A stretch of 64,000 bases of DNA from Oleiagrimonas citrea (GCF_012395255.1 NZ_JAAZQD010000001.1:806001-870000); one strand, 5' to 3'; shown: positions 7,753-19,115, numbered from the stretch's first letter. The notes: generated by a model not told the origin, from the sequence alone. Made by a program: numbers and translations.

Positions 7753-9138
7753 TCAGGCATCGAACAACTTCCCCGGATTGAGAATCCCGTGCGGGTCGAA
7801 CACCCGCTTCACCTGTCGCATCAGCTCGATCTCGGAGGGCGTGCGGATCGTGTCCAGATAGGGTTTCTTCAGCAGCCCCACGCCATGCTCGGCGGAGATG
7901 CTGCCGCCGTGGCGTTGCAGCACCTCGCACAGCATGCCGGTGACGCGGCCGCATTCGGTGACGAAGTCCTGCATCGCCATCGCCTCGGGGCGCAGCACGC
8001 TGATGTGCAGGTTGCCGTCGCCGATGTGGCCGTACCAGACCACCTCGAAATCCGGATACTCGCGGGCGAACAGGGCCTGCATGTCGGCAAGGAAGGCCGG
8101 CACACGCGACACGCGCACGGAGACGTCGTTCTTGTACGGCGTGCGCGCGGCCAGCGATTCGGTGATGCCTTCGCGCAGGTGCCACAGTTCCGCCGCCTGC
8201 GTTTCGCTCTGCGCCATCACGCCGTCGATCAACCAGCCCTGCTCGGCGCCGTGCTCGAACGCGGCCAGGGCGGCCTCGCCCGTGGCGTCGTCCGGCGTTT
8301 CGTATTCGACCAGCACGTAGTACGGCGCTTCGCTGTCGAACGGCCGCTTGCCGCCGTGCGCCAGCACGTGCGCCAGCGCCTTGTCGGTAAAGAACTCGAA
8401 CGCGGTCAGCGGCAGGCGTTCGCGGAACATGGCGAAGGCCTGCATCAGGCTGTCCATGTCGGGCACCGCCATCACCATCACCTGCGGCGCGCGCGGCGGG
8501 TCGGTCAGGCGCATCGTGGCTTCGACGATCAGGCCCAGCGTGCCTTCGGAGCCGGCGAACAGATGGCGCAGATCGTAGCCGGTGGCATTCTTGACCAATC
8601 CTCGGTTGCATTCCAGCACCTCGCCGGTGCCGGTGACGACCTTCACGCCGGCCAGCCAGTCGCGGGTCAGGCCGTAGCGGATCACCTTGATGCCACCGGC
8701 GTTGGTCGCTATGTTGCCGCCAATCTGGCTGGAGCCGCGGCTGCCGAAATCGACCGGGTAGTACAGCCCCTTCTCGCGCGCCTCCTGTTGCAGCGTCTCG
8801 GTGACTACGCCGGCTTCGACGGTCATGGTGCGGTCGATGGGATCGAAGTCGAGGATGCGGTGCATGCGCTGCATCGACACCACCACCTCGCCGTGCATCG
8901 CCACCGCGCCGCCAGAGAGGCCGGTGCGGCCGCCTGAAGGCACCAGCGCCACGTTCTGTTCGACCGCCCAGCGCACCAGCGCCTGCACCTCCTCGATGCT
9001 TTCCGGCAGCGCCACGGCCAGCGGCGCGGGCGGGTACTGGCGGGTCCAGTCGCGACCGTAGTGTTCCAGATCGGAAGGCTCGGTCAGCACGCGTTCGGGC
9101 GGGAGCAGCTGGCGCAGGGAAGCGAGGACGTCGGACAT
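7753..9138 (-). CDS. FAD-linked oxidase, probable D-2-hydroxyglutarate dehydrogenase
   Basis: A 461-residue flavoprotein of the GlcD/D2HGDH family (FAD_binding_4 domain, then FAD-oxidase C-terminal domain). FAD-binding signatures PSGGRTGLSGGAV, DFGSRGSSQIGGNIATNAGG and GYDLRHLFAGSEGTLG are intact, as is the C-terminal VWYGHIGDGNLH...SAEHGVG metal/substrate region. The ATG at 9138 is preferred to 9180 because it starts the usual MSDVLASLRQLLP. Its 5' end faces serA, 136 bases away. SerA enzymes can reduce 2-oxoglutarate to D-2-hydroxyglutarate, and in Pseudomonas a D2HGDH next to serA re-oxidises it. The same pairing here favours D2HGDH over D-lactate or glycolate oxidase, though substrate cannot be read from sequence. 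Confidence 0.82.
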   Translation of the reverse strand: MSDVLASLRQLLPPERVLTEPSDLEHYGRDWTRQYPPAPLAVALPESIEEVQALVRWAVEQNVALVPSGGRTGLSGGAVAMHGEVVVSMQRMHRILDFDPIDRTMTVEAGVVTETLQQEAREKGLYYPVDFGSRGSSQIGGNIATNAGGIKVIRYGLTRDWLAGVKVVTGTGEVLECNRGLVKNATGYDLRHLFAGSEGTLGLIVEATMRLTDPPRAPQVMVMAVPDMDSLMQAFAMFRERLPLTAFEFFTDKALAHVLAHGGKRPFDSEAPYYVLVEYETPDDATGEAALAAFEHGAEQGWLIDGVMAQSETQAAELWHLREGITESLAARTPYKNDVSVRVSRVPAFLADMQALFAREYPDFEVVWYGHIGDGNLHISVLRPEAMAMQDFVTECGRVTGMLCEVLQRHGGSISAEHGVGLLKKPYLDTIRTPSEIELMRQVKRVFDPHGILNPGKLFDA

Positions 9139-9274
9139 GGCGGTGACAGGCGCGGCATCGAAACCCCGAGTGTACGGCACGCGACACGCGTCACCCGCGA
9201 CGAATCGTCATTTCCGCCGCCACCGGTGCTTCTGGCATAGTCGAGACTTCACCCTGCACGTAGCCGCTCACGCC

Positions 9275-10510
9275 ATGCCCAAGACCTCGTTTCCGCGCGA
9301 AGACCTGAAGATCCTGCTGCTGGAGGGCGTCAGTCCGACCGCAGTCGAGGCCTTCCAGGCCGCCGGGTACACGCGCATCGAGTACCACGACAAGGCGCTG
9401 CCGCACGACGAACTGCTGGCGGCGATCGAGGACGCACACATGGTCGGTCTGCGCTCGCGCACGCAGCTGACCGACGAGGTCATCGGCCAAGCGCGGCGGC
9501 TGTTCGCGGTCGGCTGCTTCTGCATCGGTACCAACCAGGTGCAGCTGGACACCGCGCGCCTGCGCGGCATTCCGGTGTTCAACGCGCCCTACTCCAACAC
9601 CCGCAGCGTGGCTGAACTGGTGCTGGCCGAAGCCATTCTGCTGATGCGGCGCATCCCCGAGCGCAACGCTGCCGCCCACCGCGGCGACTGGCTGAAGTCG
9701 GCCGACGGCAGCTACGAGGTGCGCGGCAAGACGCTCGGCATCGTCGGCTACGGCCACATCGGCACCCAGGTCGGCGTGCTGGCCGAGTCGCTGGGCATGC
9801 GCGTGCTGTACCACGACATCGAATCCAAGCTGATGCTGGGCAACGCGCAGTGCGCGGACAGTCTGAACGCGTTGCTGTCCGCGTCCGACGTGGTGACGCT
9901 GCACGTGCCGCAGACGCCGGAGACCGCCAACATGATCGGCGCGGCCGAGATCGCGGCGATGCGTCCGGGCAGCATGCTCATCAATGCCTCGCGCGGCAAC
10001 GTGGTCGATATCGACGCGCTGGCCGCGGCCCTGCGCAGCGGTCATCTGGCCGGCGCCGCCGTGGACGTGTTCCCGCGCGAACCCAAGAGCAAGGGCGAGG
10101 AGTTCGTCTCGCCGCTGCGCGATCTCGACAACGTGCTGCTGACTCCACACGTCGGCGGCAGCACGCAGGAGGCGCAGGCCAATATCGGTCAGGAGGTCGC
10201 CGCCAAGCTGATCCGCTACAGCGACAACGGCTCGACCCTGTCAGCGGTGAACTTCCCCGAAGTGGCGCTGCCCGGGCACCCGGACAGCCGCCGTCTGCTG
10301 CACATTCACCGCAACGTCCCGGGCATGCTGTCGCGGGTCAACGAGGTGTGCTCGCGCGATGACATCAACATCGACGGCCAGTACCTGCAGACCGACGGCG
10401 AGATCGGCTACGTGGTCATCGACATCAGCGCCACCGAAGCGGCGGCCGAGAGCATCAAGGAGCAGCTGGCCGCCATCGATGGCACGCTGCGCACGCGCCT
10501 GCTGTACTGA
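9275..10510 (+). CDS. serA: D-3-phosphoglycerate dehydrogenase
   Basis: First enzyme of serine synthesis, oxidising 3-phosphoglycerate with NAD. The product has 411 residues, as in E. coli. It shows the nucleotide-binding LGIVGYGHIGTQVG, the active-site NASRGNVVD and LTPHVGGST, and a C-terminal ACT domain with IHRNVPGML and NIDGQYLQT that binds serine for feedback inhibition, ending in the conserved RLLY. The ATG at 9275 fits the family N-terminus (MPKTSFP); no strong SD precedes it. It is divergent from the D2HGDH-like gene and followed 35 bases later by a cupin gene that may share its transcript. Confidence 0.95.
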   Translation: MPKTSFPREDLKILLLEGVSPTAVEAFQAAGYTRIEYHDKALPHDELLAAIEDAHMVGLRSRTQLTDEVIGQARRLFAVGCFCIGTNQVQLDTARLRGIPVFNAPYSNTRSVAELVLAEAILLMRRIPERNAAAHRGDWLKSADGSYEVRGKTLGIVGYGHIGTQVGVLAESLGMRVLYHDIESKLMLGNAQCADSLNALLSASDVVTLHVPQTPETANMIGAAEIAAMRPGSMLINASRGNVVDIDALAAALRSGHLAGAAVDVFPREPKSKGEEFVSPLRDLDNVLLTPHVGGSTQEAQANIGQEVAAKLIRYSDNGSTLSAVNFPEVALPGHPDSRRLLHIHRNVPGMLSRVNEVCSRDDINIDGQYLQTDGEIGYVVIDISATEAAAESIKEQLAAIDGTLRTRLLY

Positions 10511-10545
10511 AGCACGCGCACTGCCACCGAGCAGGAGATCTGGAC

Positions 10546-10911
<366 letters not shown>

Positions 10912-11026
10912 AGGCCGTTGCGCGCCGCACGGCGCAGGCCCCCTCCCCGGAATCGCATGCCATCGGCGTGCACTTCGCGCCCGGCCGGCCGCGCGCCAAA
11001 CCCCGTTCGCCCTCTTTGAATTCGGG

Positions 11027-11063
11027 CACAAAAGAAAACCGGCGCCCTCTCGGACGCCGGTTT
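11027..11063 (-). terminator. Intrinsic terminator downstream of tRNA-Pro
   Basis: A nine-base stem (AAACCGGCG with CGCCGGTTT, 11036-11044 and 11055-11063) followed, on the minus strand, by TTCTTTTGT. It lies 20 bases past the tRNA 3' end and can also slow plus-strand transcripts from the cupin gene. Confidence 0.8.
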
Positions 11064-11082
11064 CTGGAATCTGTTGCCGCAT

Positions 11083-11159
11083 TGGTCGGGGCGGCGAGAT
11101 TCGAACTCGCGACCCCTACAACCCCATTGTAGTGCGCTACCAGGCTGCGCTACGCCCCG
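11083..11159 (-). tRNA. tRNA-Pro (anticodon GGG)
   Basis: A complete 77-nt cloverleaf including encoded CCA. Acceptor CGGGGCG pairs with CGCCCCG, the D arm reads GCGCAGCCTGGTAGCGC, the anticodon stem CTACA/TGTAG holds loop ATGGGGT, and the T arm reads TCGCGAGTTCGAATCTCGC. It ends the thrS-to-merR block, its usual place in this lineage. Confidence 0.97.
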
Positions 11160-11182
11160 ACGGGCGGCAAACAAGAGGCGCG

Positions 11183-11188
11183 ATTCTA
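11183..11188 (-). promoter_or_regulatory. Possible -10 element of tRNA-Pro
   Basis: TAGAAT on the minus strand, 23 bases before the tRNA 5' end, followed by the GC-rich discriminator CGCGCC. No convincing -35 box is present, so the tRNA may instead depend on read-through from merR. Confidence 0.35.
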
Positions 11189-11222
11189 GCTGATCGCGAC
11201 CGATTACGATAGCCGTCCGCGA

Positions 11223-11579
11223 TCAGTGACGAAGAATATCGAGGACTTCTTCCAGCTCCATGCGCACCTGATGCACGATCTGCTGCGACATGCTGGACTC
11301 GACCTGGGCCTCGCCGCCTTCCAGTCGCGCGCGCGCGCCGGTGATGGTGAAACCCTGCTCGTACAGCAGCGAACGGATCTGACGGATCATCAGCACGTCG
11401 TGACGCTGGTAGTAGCGTCGGTTGCCGCGCCGCTTGACCGGCTTCAGGGCCGGAAACTCCTGCTCCCAGTAGCGCAGCACGTGCGGCTTGACGGCGCACA
11501 GCTCGCTCACCTCGCCAATCGTGAAGTAGCGCTTGGCGGGGATGACAGGAAGTTCTGCGTTACTGCCTGGGTCCAGCAT
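11223..11579 (-). CDS. MerR-family transcriptional regulator
   Basis: A 118-residue DNA-binding protein. The winged helix-turn-helix is obvious: [28 protein letters not shown] with the family's NRRYY wing, followed by a helix ending in a short dimerisation coil. There is no cysteine-based metal-binding tail or large ligand domain, so it belongs to the short orphan MerR group regularly found directly after ihfA in gammaproteobacteria. Its start overlaps the end of ihfA by 20 bases, implying translational coupling. Target genes are unknown. Confidence 0.9.
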   Translation of the reverse strand: MLDPGSNAELPVIPAKRYFTIGEVSELCAVKPHVLRYWEQEFPALKPVKRRGNRRYYQRHDVLMIRQIRSLLYEQGFTITGARARLEGGEAQVESSMSQQIVHQVRMELEEVLDILRH

Positions 11580-11859
11580 AGCCTTCGACTCGCACCTTGA
11601 GCTTCTGGCCCGGACGGAACGTCACCACGCGACGGGCAGAGATGGGAATTTCCTCGCCGGTCTTCGGGTTGCGCCCGGGGCGCTGATTCTTCTGGCGCAG
11701 GTCGAAATTGCCGAAACCCGACAGTTTGACCTGCTCCCCCTTTTCGAGCGCTTCGCGAACAGCCTCGAAGAACGCATCCACGAATTCCTTCGCTTCGCGT
11801 TTGTTCAAGCCAACGTCCAGAAACAGTCGCTCGGCCATGTCTGCCTTGGTCAGCGCCAT
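11560..11859 (-). CDS. ihfA: Integration host factor subunit alpha
   Basis: A 99-residue HU/IHF-family DNA-bending protein. It begins [13 protein letters not shown] and carries [21 protein letters not shown], containing the proline-tipped beta-ribbon arm that intercalates in DNA. The ATG at 11859 is preferred because GAGG precedes it and upstream residues belong to the pheT reading region. Start and pheT stop are separated by one base, the common pheT-ihfA coupling. It partners with IHF-beta, encoded outside the window. Confidence 0.95.
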   Translation of the reverse strand: MALTKADMAERLFLDVGLNKREAKEFVDAFFEAVREALEKGEQVKLSGFGNFDLRQKNQRPGRNPKTGEEIPISARRVVTFRPGQKLKVRVEGYAGPRQ

Positions 11860-11860
11860 T

Positions 11861-14242
11861 TCAACCTCGCAGTCGCGCCATGCAATCACGTTCCAGTGCA
11901 GCCAACGCATCGGCTACACACTGGTCCGCGTCCTCGTCTGTAAGAGTGCGTGAAGCGTCCTGTAAAATCAAGCCCATAGCGAGACTTTTGCGTCCATCAC
12001 CCAAACCTTTGCCGCTATAACGGTCAAACACCAGCAATTGCGCCAATCGTGCGCCCAACGCGCCGCGAACGCAGGCATCGACGGCGCCCCAGGACACGGT
12101 TTCCGGCAGCTCGACCGCAAGGTCGCGGCGCACCGACGGATAGCGCGAAACCGGCTGTGCGTGCGGCAGCGTTCGCGGCAGCACGGTCTCCAGCTGCAGC
12201 TGCGCGACCAGCACGTCGGTCTCCAGGTCCAGCGCCGCCGCCAGGCGCGGATGCAGCACGCCGACGTAACCGGCGACTTCGCCGTCACGCAGCACGCGGG
12301 CACCGCGGCCCGGATGCAGCCAGTGCGGCAGCGCCTCGGCATCGAACGACCAGGCCCTCGGCGCGGCGCACAGCGCCAGCACGGACTCCACGTCGCCCTT
12401 GATGTCGTGGAAATCGACGTCGCGTGCCGCTTGCCCCCACTGCTCGGCATGCGCCGATCCGCAGGCGACCATGGCCAGTTCCATGGTCTGCACCGGCGCA
12501 TCAGCCCCGGCGCGGAAGGTGTTGCCCAGCTCGAACAGGCGCACCCGCGCCTGCTGCCGCGCGCGATTGCGGCGCAGCGCCTCGATCAGCCCGGGAAGCA
12601 GCGAGGGGCGCATTACCGCCAGATCCGCCGACAGCGGATTGGCGAGCGCCACCGTATCGGTGCCCAGTCCCCAGTCCTGCAGCAGCTCGGCGTTGACGAA
12701 GGCCATGCACAGGGCCTCCTGATAATCGCGCGAGGCCAGCTGACGCCCCAGGTCGAGCGGCTTCAGGCGCTCTTCGGGATCGGCCTTCAGCGCCAGCTCG
12801 CCGCTGGGCGCGTGGGTCGGGATGTGCTCGTAACCGTGGATGCGGATGACTTCCTCGATCAGGTCCTCTTCGCGCTCGATATCGAAGCGGTGGCTGGGCG
12901 GCAGTGCGCGCCATCCGTCCTCGGTGTCCTCCACCGTGCACTGCAACGCCTCGAGGATGCGGCGCACGGCGGCGTCCTCGATCTGCAAGCCCAGCACGCG
13001 CGTCAGCCGCGCGCGACGCAGCGCGACGGCCTCGCGTTTGGGCAGGTCCTCCAGCCGCTCGGCGCCGAGCCGCGGACCGGCGCGACCGCCCGCCAGTTCG
13101 CACAGCAGCGCGCTGGCGCGCTCCAGGGCCTGCAGCGGCAACTCGGGATCGACGCCGCGCTCGAAGCGGTGCGAGGCATCGGTATGCAGACCCAGCTTGC
13201 GCGCGCGACCGCTGATCGCCGTGGGCGCGAAATGCGCGCTTTCCAGGAAAACGTTGCGGGTGGCGTCCGTAACACTGGATGCCTGCCCGCCCATGATGCC
13301 GGCCACGGCCAGCGGCGCGGATGCATCGGCGATCATCAGAAATTCGGGCGTCAGCGCGACCTCGTTGCCGTCCAGCAGCGTGAGTTTCTCGCCTTCGGCA
13401 GCACGGCGCACGGTGATCGCGCCCTGCAGCCGGTCGTTGTCGAAGGCGTGCAGCGGCTGACCGGTTTCCAGCATGACGTAGTTGGTGACGTCGACCACCA
13501 CACTGATCGGTCGCAGACCCGCACGACGCAGGCGCTCGGCCATCCACAGCGGCGTCGGTGCAGACGGATCGATGCCCTCGACGATGCGACCCAGGTAGCG
13601 CGGACAGTCGGCGCCGGCGTCGAGACGCACATCGCGCGAAGCCTCGCTGTCCACCGCCACCGCCGGCGGCGGCTCGATCTTCAGTGCGCTGTCGAACTGC
13701 GCGGCGACATCGCGCGCCAGCCCCCACATGCCCAGGCAGTCGGAACGGTTCGGCGTCAGGCCGATCTCGATGGCCGCGTCCGGCAGCCCCAGCGCTTCGG
13801 TAAGCGGCGCACCAGCGCGCACCTCGGCCGGCAGCTCCATCAGCCCGGAGGCGTCGCTGTCCACGCCCAGTTCCTTCGCCGAGCACAGCATGCCGAACGA
13901 TTCCACGCCGCGCAGTTTGGCTTTCTTGATCTGGATGCCGCCCGGCAGCGTCGCGCCGACCGTGGCCAGCGGCGCCTTCAGACCGACGCGGGCATTGGGC
14001 GCGCCGCAGACGATCTGCAACGGCGCATCCAGCCCCGCTTCCACCGAACAGACCTGCAGGCGGTCGGCGTCCGGATGCGGTGCGGCGGCGACGATCTCGC
14101 CCACCACCACGCCATCCAGCGATGCGCCCAGCAACTCGACGTCCTCGACTTCGAGGCCGGCCATGGTCAGCCGTCGCAGCAGCGCCTCCCGGTCCGCCGG
14201 GATGTCCACCAGTTCACGCAGCCATTTCTCGGAAAATTTCAT
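11861..14242 (-). CDS. pheT: Phenylalanyl-tRNA synthetase beta subunit
   Basis: A 793-residue subunit of the alpha2-beta2 enzyme that charges tRNA-Phe. The N-terminus [15 protein letters not shown], the tRNA-binding EMAP-like domain, the B3/4 editing domain around [20 protein letters not shown], the B5 domain, the catalytic-like core ([18 protein letters not shown]) and the C-terminal anticodon-binding FDX domain ([20 protein letters not shown]) appear in the normal order. It follows pheS after about 85 bases and is coupled to ihfA. Confidence 0.96.
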   Translation of the reverse strand: MKFSEKWLRELVDIPADREALLRRLTMAGLEVEDVELLGASLDGVVVGEIVAAAPHPDADRLQVCSVEAGLDAPLQIVCGAPNARVGLKAPLATVGATLPGGIQIKKAKLRGVESFGMLCSAKELGVDSDASGLMELPAEVRAGAPLTEALGLPDAAIEIGLTPNRSDCLGMWGLARDVAAQFDSALKIEPPPAVAVDSEASRDVRLDAGADCPRYLGRIVEGIDPSAPTPLWMAERLRRAGLRPISVVVDVTNYVMLETGQPLHAFDNDRLQGAITVRRAAEGEKLTLLDGNEVALTPEFLMIADASAPLAVAGIMGGQASSVTDATRNVFLESAHFAPTAISGRARKLGLHTDASHRFERGVDPELPLQALERASALLCELAGGRAGPRLGAERLEDLPKREAVALRRARLTRVLGLQIEDAAVRRILEALQCTVEDTEDGWRALPPSHRFDIEREEDLIEEVIRIHGYEHIPTHAPSGELALKADPEERLKPLDLGRQLASRDYQEALCMAFVNAELLQDWGLGTDTVALANPLSADLAVMRPSLLPGLIEALRRNRARQQARVRLFELGNTFRAGADAPVQTMELAMVACGSAHAEQWGQAARDVDFHDIKGDVESVLALCAAPRAWSFDAEALPHWLHPGRGARVLRDGEVAGYVGVLHPRLAAALDLETDVLVAQLQLETVLPRTLPHAQPVSRYPSVRRDLAVELPETVSWGAVDACVRGALGARLAQLLVFDRYSGKGLGDGRKSLAMGLILQDASRTLTDEDADQCVADALAALERDCMARLRG

Positions 14243-14329
14243 GTGTAGCGCCGGAATTCTGTATCAGGGTCGGACGTGCGCGCGGGGTGGCGCGCCGTGG
14301 TTGCGCGCGGGGCATCCCCGCGCGGCCGT

Positions 14330-15457
<1,128 letters not shown>

Positions 15458-16141
15458 TCAGGCGACGCGACCGCCCTTGAGCTCTTCCTGCAGCGCTTTC
15501 AGCTCGTCAAACTTGCCCGCGGCGGCCAGCTCGGCCTGCTGCGGCCAAGTGCCCGGATCGTGCGAGGCGTAGCGGCTGCCGGCCTCGTGCAGGATCTCGC
15601 TGAGCTTCTCGACGCTGGTCTCGGCCAGCTTGGCGAAGCTGTCCACGCCCTGGCCGGCCAGAACCTCACCGATCTTCGGGCCGATGCCCTCGATCTTGGT
15701 CAGGTCGTCGCCCTTGGCGGAGCTCTTCTTCGGCGCAGCGGCCTTCTTCGCGGCGGGCTTGGCAGCCGATTTCGGCGCAGCCTTGCCGTCCAGCGCGGCC
15801 TTGGCCTGCGCGGCAATGGCGCCAAAGGCCTTGATGTCGTGCACGGCGATGTCGGCCAGGACCTTGCGGTCGACCTCGATGCCGGCCTTGTTCAGGCCGT
15901 TGATCAGGCGGCTGTAGGACAGATCGAACATGCGCGCGGCGGCGTTGATACGCACGATCCACAGCGAACGGAACTGGCGCTTCTTCTGCTTGCGGCCGAT
16001 GTAGGCGTACTGGCCGGCCTTGATGACGGCCTGATTGGCTACGCGATAAACCTTGCGGCGGGCGTTGTAATAGCCCTTCGCGCGACCGATAACTTTCTTG
16101 TGACGACGACGGGCGATAACGCCCCGCTTGACTCGTGCCAT
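15458..16141 (-). CDS. rplT: Ribosomal protein L20 with C-terminal helix-hairpin-helix extension
   Basis: Residues 1 to about 118 are a normal L20 ([16 protein letters not shown] through [13 protein letters not shown]), the 50S assembly protein that also represses its own operon. The frame then runs on to 227 residues: an Ala/Lys/Pro linker (about 118-142), then [20 protein letters not shown], a helix-hairpin-helix motif, and a closing segment with [25 protein letters not shown]. Similar domains are fused to L21 in some bacteria. There is no internal stop or frameshift, and the codon usage matches the L20 part, so this is a real fusion and not an annotation error. The extension probably binds nucleic acid. 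Confidence 0.92.
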   Translation of the reverse strand: MARVKRGVIARRRHKKVIGRAKGYYNARRKVYRVANQAVIKAGQYAYIGRKQKKRQFRSLWIVRINAAARMFDLSYSRLINGLNKAGIEVDRKVLADIAVHDIKAFGAIAAQAKAALDGKAAPKSAAKPAAKKAAAPKKSSAKGDDLTKIEGIGPKIGEVLAGQGVDSFAKLAETSVEKLSEILHEAGSRYASHDPGTWPQQAELAAAGKFDELKALQEELKGGRVA

Positions 16142-16160
16142 GGTGGTCTACTCCTGATCC

Positions 16161-16358
16161 TTACGCGTAGGGCAGCATGCGGGCGACGGACTTGCTGTCG
16201 CAGTCGCGCACGTGGTTGGGAGCGCGGAGGCCGCGCTTACGCTTGGTCGACTTCTTGGTCAGGATGTGCGACTTGAAGGCATGGCCGGCCTTGAACTTGC
16301 CGGTCGCGGTCTTGCGGAACCGCTTGGCCGCGGCCCGATTGGTCTTGATCTTGGGCAT
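16161..16358 (-). CDS. rpmI: Ribosomal protein L35
   Basis: A 65-residue basic 50S protein, [23 protein letters not shown] through [24 protein letters not shown], the standard length and sequence pattern. It lies 19 bases upstream of rplT in the infC-rpmI-rplT transcript. Confidence 0.96.
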   Translation of the reverse strand: MPKIKTNRAAAKRFRKTATGKFKAGHAFKSHILTKKSTKRKRGLRAPNHVRDCDSKSVARMLPYA

Positions 16359-16512
16359 GATGATTCCCTTGAGTTGTTTCTTCGACTGACCCCGGCGGCC
16401 ACTGGGTGGCGCTTTCCGTCCTGCCCGGATCGGCTTGTCATGGCCCGTCCAAATCGGGCCGAATCACGAATAATACTATGAACCCCGCGCGGGAGGGAAG
16501 TCTCGCGCGGTA

Positions 16513-16540
16513 CCGCTTCCGTGGCGCGCCACGGAAGCGG
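16513..16540. promoter_or_regulatory. Perfect 28-bp palindrome between infC and rpmI
   Basis: CCGCTTCCGTGG, central CGCG, CCACGGAAGCGG: every base is part of a perfect palindrome. It is 31 bases past the infC stop in the 213-base infC-rpmI spacer. No T-tract follows in the direction of transcription. It may be the RNA structure used for L20-mediated control or an RNase site; a DNA-level operator cannot be excluded. Confidence 0.5.
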
Positions 16541-16571
16541 AAGGTCCGTCATCGCTGCGGCGCGGAACGCC

Positions 16572-17102
16572 TCAGGCGTTGTTCTTCGGCGGCGCCAGCA
16601 TCATCACCATCAAGCGGCCTTCCTGACGCGGGAACTGCTCGACCACGCCCAGCTCGCCGACGTCCTGCTGCACGCGCGAAGCCAGTTCGCGACCGAGCTC
16701 CTGGTGCGCCATTTCCCGTCCGCGGAAACGAATGGTGACCTTGACCTTGTCGCCATCCTCGAGAAAACGGAGGATGTTGCGCAACTTGATCTGGTAGTCG
16801 CCCACGTCCGTATTGGGACGGAACTTGACTTCCTTGATCTCGATCTTCTTGGTCTTCTTGCGGGCCGCGTTGGCCTTCTTCTGCTGCTCGAACTTGTGCT
16901 TGCCGAAGTCCATGATGCGGCAGACCGGCGGGTCGGCATTGGGCTGAATCTCGACCAGATCGAGACCGGCCTCCTCGGCCAGATTCAACGCCTCGTCGCG
17001 GGACACGATGCCGACCTGCTCGCCGTCTGCGTCGATAACGCGGACGTTGGGCACACGGATCTCGTGATTGCGACGATTACGCTTGTTGTCGGGGATGGCG
17101 AT
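16572..17102 (-). CDS. infC: Translation initiation factor IF-3 (AUC start codon)
   Basis: A 176-residue factor that blocks premature 50S joining and checks start-codon choice. The first ATG-like start would lose the conserved N-terminus; reading upstream gives [18 protein letters not shown], homologous to other IF-3 N-termini, beginning at ATC 17102-17100 with GGAGG (17110-17114) seven bases before it. No ATG or GTG lies at this position. Use of a near-cognate start (AUU in E. coli) is the known basis of infC autoregulation. The N domain (GDYQIKLRN precedes the C domain) and the C-terminal [10 protein letters not shown] are intact. thrS ends 42 bases upstream. Confidence 0.93.
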   Translation of the reverse strand: MAIPDNKRNRRNHEIRVPNVRVIDADGEQVGIVSRDEALNLAEEAGLDLVEIQPNADPPVCRIMDFGKHKFEQQKKANAARKKTKKIEIKEVKFRPNTDVGDYQIKLRNILRFLEDGDKVKVTIRFRGREMAHQELGRELASRVQQDVGELGVVEQFPRQEGRLMVMMLAPPKNNA

Positions 17103-17143
17103 ACCTCGTCCTCCAAATGATGCCTAAGAATGACCGGAGCCGA

Positions 17144-19045
17144 TCAACGTCGGCTCTCGGCCTCCAGCCGCGCAGCGAAATCCGCCAGCGGCATGCTGCC
17201 CAGGTCCTCGCCCGAGCGGCTACGCACGGAGACGGCGCCGGCTTCCTTCTCGCGGTCGCCCACGACCAGGAGGTACGGCACCTTCGACAGCGTATGTTCG
17301 CGGATTTTATAGCCGACTTTTTCGTTGCGCAAATCCGCTTCCACGCGGAAACCTTTCTCGACAAGGACTTGCGCCACCTCGGCAGCGAAATCCGCCTGTG
17401 CATCGGTGATGTTCATCACCACCGCCTGCACCGGCGCCAGCCAGGCCGGGAACTGGCCTGCATGGTGCTCGATCAGGATGCCGATGAAGCGCTCCATCGA
17501 ACCGACAATGGCGCGATGCAGCATCACCGGATGCCTGCGCTGACTGTGCTCGTCGACGTATTCGGCGCCCAGACGTTCGGGCATGGAGAAGTCGACTTGC
17601 ATGGTGCCGACCTGCCAACCGCGGCCGATCGAATCACGCATATGGTACTCGATCTTCGGGCCGTAGAACGCGCCCTCGCCCGGCAGCTCGTCCCATTCGA
17701 CGCCGGCGGCGCGCAGGGCGCTGCGCAGCGCCTCTTCCGAAGCGTCCCACACTTCGTCCGAGCCGATGCGGTCGTCCGGGCGCAGCGCGATCTTCATTTC
17801 GATGCGCTCGAAACCGAAGTCGGCGTAGACCTTCATCGCCTGGGCGTGGAAGGCGGTCACTTCGGCCTCGACCTGCTCGGGCGTGCAGAACACGTGGCCG
17901 TCGTCCTGGGTGAAGGCGCGCACGCGCATCAGGCCGTGCAGCGCGCCGGACGGCTCGTTGCGATGGCAGCCACCGAATTCGCCGTAGCGGATCGGCAGAT
18001 CGCGGTAGCTGTGCAGGCCGGCGTTGTAGATCTGCACGTGGCCCGGACAGTTCATCGGCTTGACCGCGTAGGTGCGCTTCTCCGACTCGGTGAAGAACAT
18101 GTTGTCCTGGTAGTTGTCCCAGTGGCCGGATTTTTTCCACAGCGACACGTCCAGGATCTGCGGGCCGCGCACCTCCTTGTAGCCGGAGTCGCGGTAAACC
18201 TTGCGCATGTACTGCTCGACCTGCTGCCACAGCGCCCAACCCTTGGGGTGCCAGAACACCATGCCCGGACCTTCCTCCTGCTGGTGGAACAGATCCATGG
18301 CCTTGCCGATCTTGCGGTGATCGCGCTTCTCGGCCTCTTCCAGCTGGTGCAGGTAGGCCTTGAGCTGCTTGTCGTTGATCCAGGCGGTGCCGTAGATGCG
18401 CGTCAGCATCGCGTTGTCGGAATCGCCGCGCCAGTAGGCGCCGGCCACCTTCATCAGCTTGAAGGAGCGCAGCTTGCCGGTGTCGGGCACGTGCGGGCCG
18501 CGGCACAGATCGGTGAACTCGCCCTGCGTGTACAGCGACAGTTCCTCGTCGGCGGGGATCGACTCGATGATCTCGGCCTTGTACTCCTCGCCCATGTCGC
18601 GGAAGAACGTCACGGCGTCGTCGCGCGACTTCACGCTGCGCGTCACCGGCAGCTTCTCGCCGACGATCTTTTTCATCTCCGCCTCGATCTTCTCCAGATC
18701 TTCCGGCGTGAAAGGCCGTTCGTAGGCGAAGTCGTAGTAGAAACCGTTGTCGATCACCGGACCGATGGTCACCTGCGCGCCCGGATACAGGCGCTGCACG
18801 GCCTGGGCCAGCAGATGCGCGGTGGAGTGGCGCAGGATCTCCAGCGCCTCGGGACTCTTGTCGGTGACGATTTCCAGTCCGGCGTCGTGATCGATGGTGT
18901 AGCTGGCGTCCACCAGCTGACCATCGACCTTGCCTGCGAGGGTCGCCTTGGCCAGGCCGGCGCCGATGGAGGCGGCCACGTCCTGCACGGAGACGGGATG
19001 TTCGAACGGCTTCTTGCTGCCGTCGGGAAGCGTGATCTGGATCAT
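17144..19045 (-). CDS. thrS: Threonyl-tRNA synthetase
   Basis: A 633-residue class II synthetase that charges tRNA-Thr. Order of domains: TGS (about 1-62), editing domain with [11 protein letters not shown] and [10 protein letters not shown], catalytic core with the zinc-site Cys in [33 protein letters not shown] (motif 2) and motif 3 near [18 protein letters not shown], then the anticodon-binding domain. The ATG at 19045 begins [12 protein letters not shown]; an upstream in-frame ATG at 19093 overlaps the terminator hairpin and is rejected. The leader holds a terminator and a possible threonine-containing leader peptide. Zinc ligands and editing histidines look intact. Confidence 0.96.
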   Translation of the reverse strand: MIQITLPDGSKKPFEHPVSVQDVAASIGAGLAKATLAGKVDGQLVDASYTIDHDAGLEIVTDKSPEALEILRHSTAHLLAQAVQRLYPGAQVTIGPVIDNGFYYDFAYERPFTPEDLEKIEAEMKKIVGEKLPVTRSVKSRDDAVTFFRDMGEEYKAEIIESIPADEELSLYTQGEFTDLCRGPHVPDTGKLRSFKLMKVAGAYWRGDSDNAMLTRIYGTAWINDKQLKAYLHQLEEAEKRDHRKIGKAMDLFHQQEEGPGMVFWHPKGWALWQQVEQYMRKVYRDSGYKEVRGPQILDVSLWKKSGHWDNYQDNMFFTESEKRTYAVKPMNCPGHVQIYNAGLHSYRDLPIRYGEFGGCHRNEPSGALHGLMRVRAFTQDDGHVFCTPEQVEAEVTAFHAQAMKVYADFGFERIEMKIALRPDDRIGSDEVWDASEEALRSALRAAGVEWDELPGEGAFYGPKIEYHMRDSIGRGWQVGTMQVDFSMPERLGAEYVDEHSQRRHPVMLHRAIVGSMERFIGILIEHHAGQFPAWLAPVQAVVMNITDAQADFAAEVAQVLVEKGFRVEADLRNEKVGYKIREHTLSKVPYLLVVGDREKEAGAVSVRSRSGEDLGSMPLADFAARLEAESRR

Positions 19046-19069
19046 GACGAAAACTTTCTTGCGAACAAT

Positions 19070-19090
19070 AAAAAAGGGCGCGCAGCGCCC
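19070..19090 (-). terminator. Intrinsic terminator in the thrS leader (possible attenuator)
   Basis: On the minus strand GGGCGC, loop TGC, GCGCCC, then a run of six T, ending only 24 bases before the thrS start codon. With no gene upstream on this strand to terminate, it is best read as an attenuator of thrS. GCGCC at about 19105-19109 could pair with the first arm as an antiterminator. Confidence 0.75.
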
Positions 19091-19115
19091 CATGGTGGAA
19101 GCCCGGCGCGAGAAA

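Noticed and set aside
12038-14248. Very long open frame opposite pheT
   Set aside because: No SD, biased Arg/Gln/His composition and no family resemblance; it is the antisense shadow of a high-GC gene. The same applies to long frames opposite thrS, recB, cydB, ihfA and the TonB-dependent receptor.
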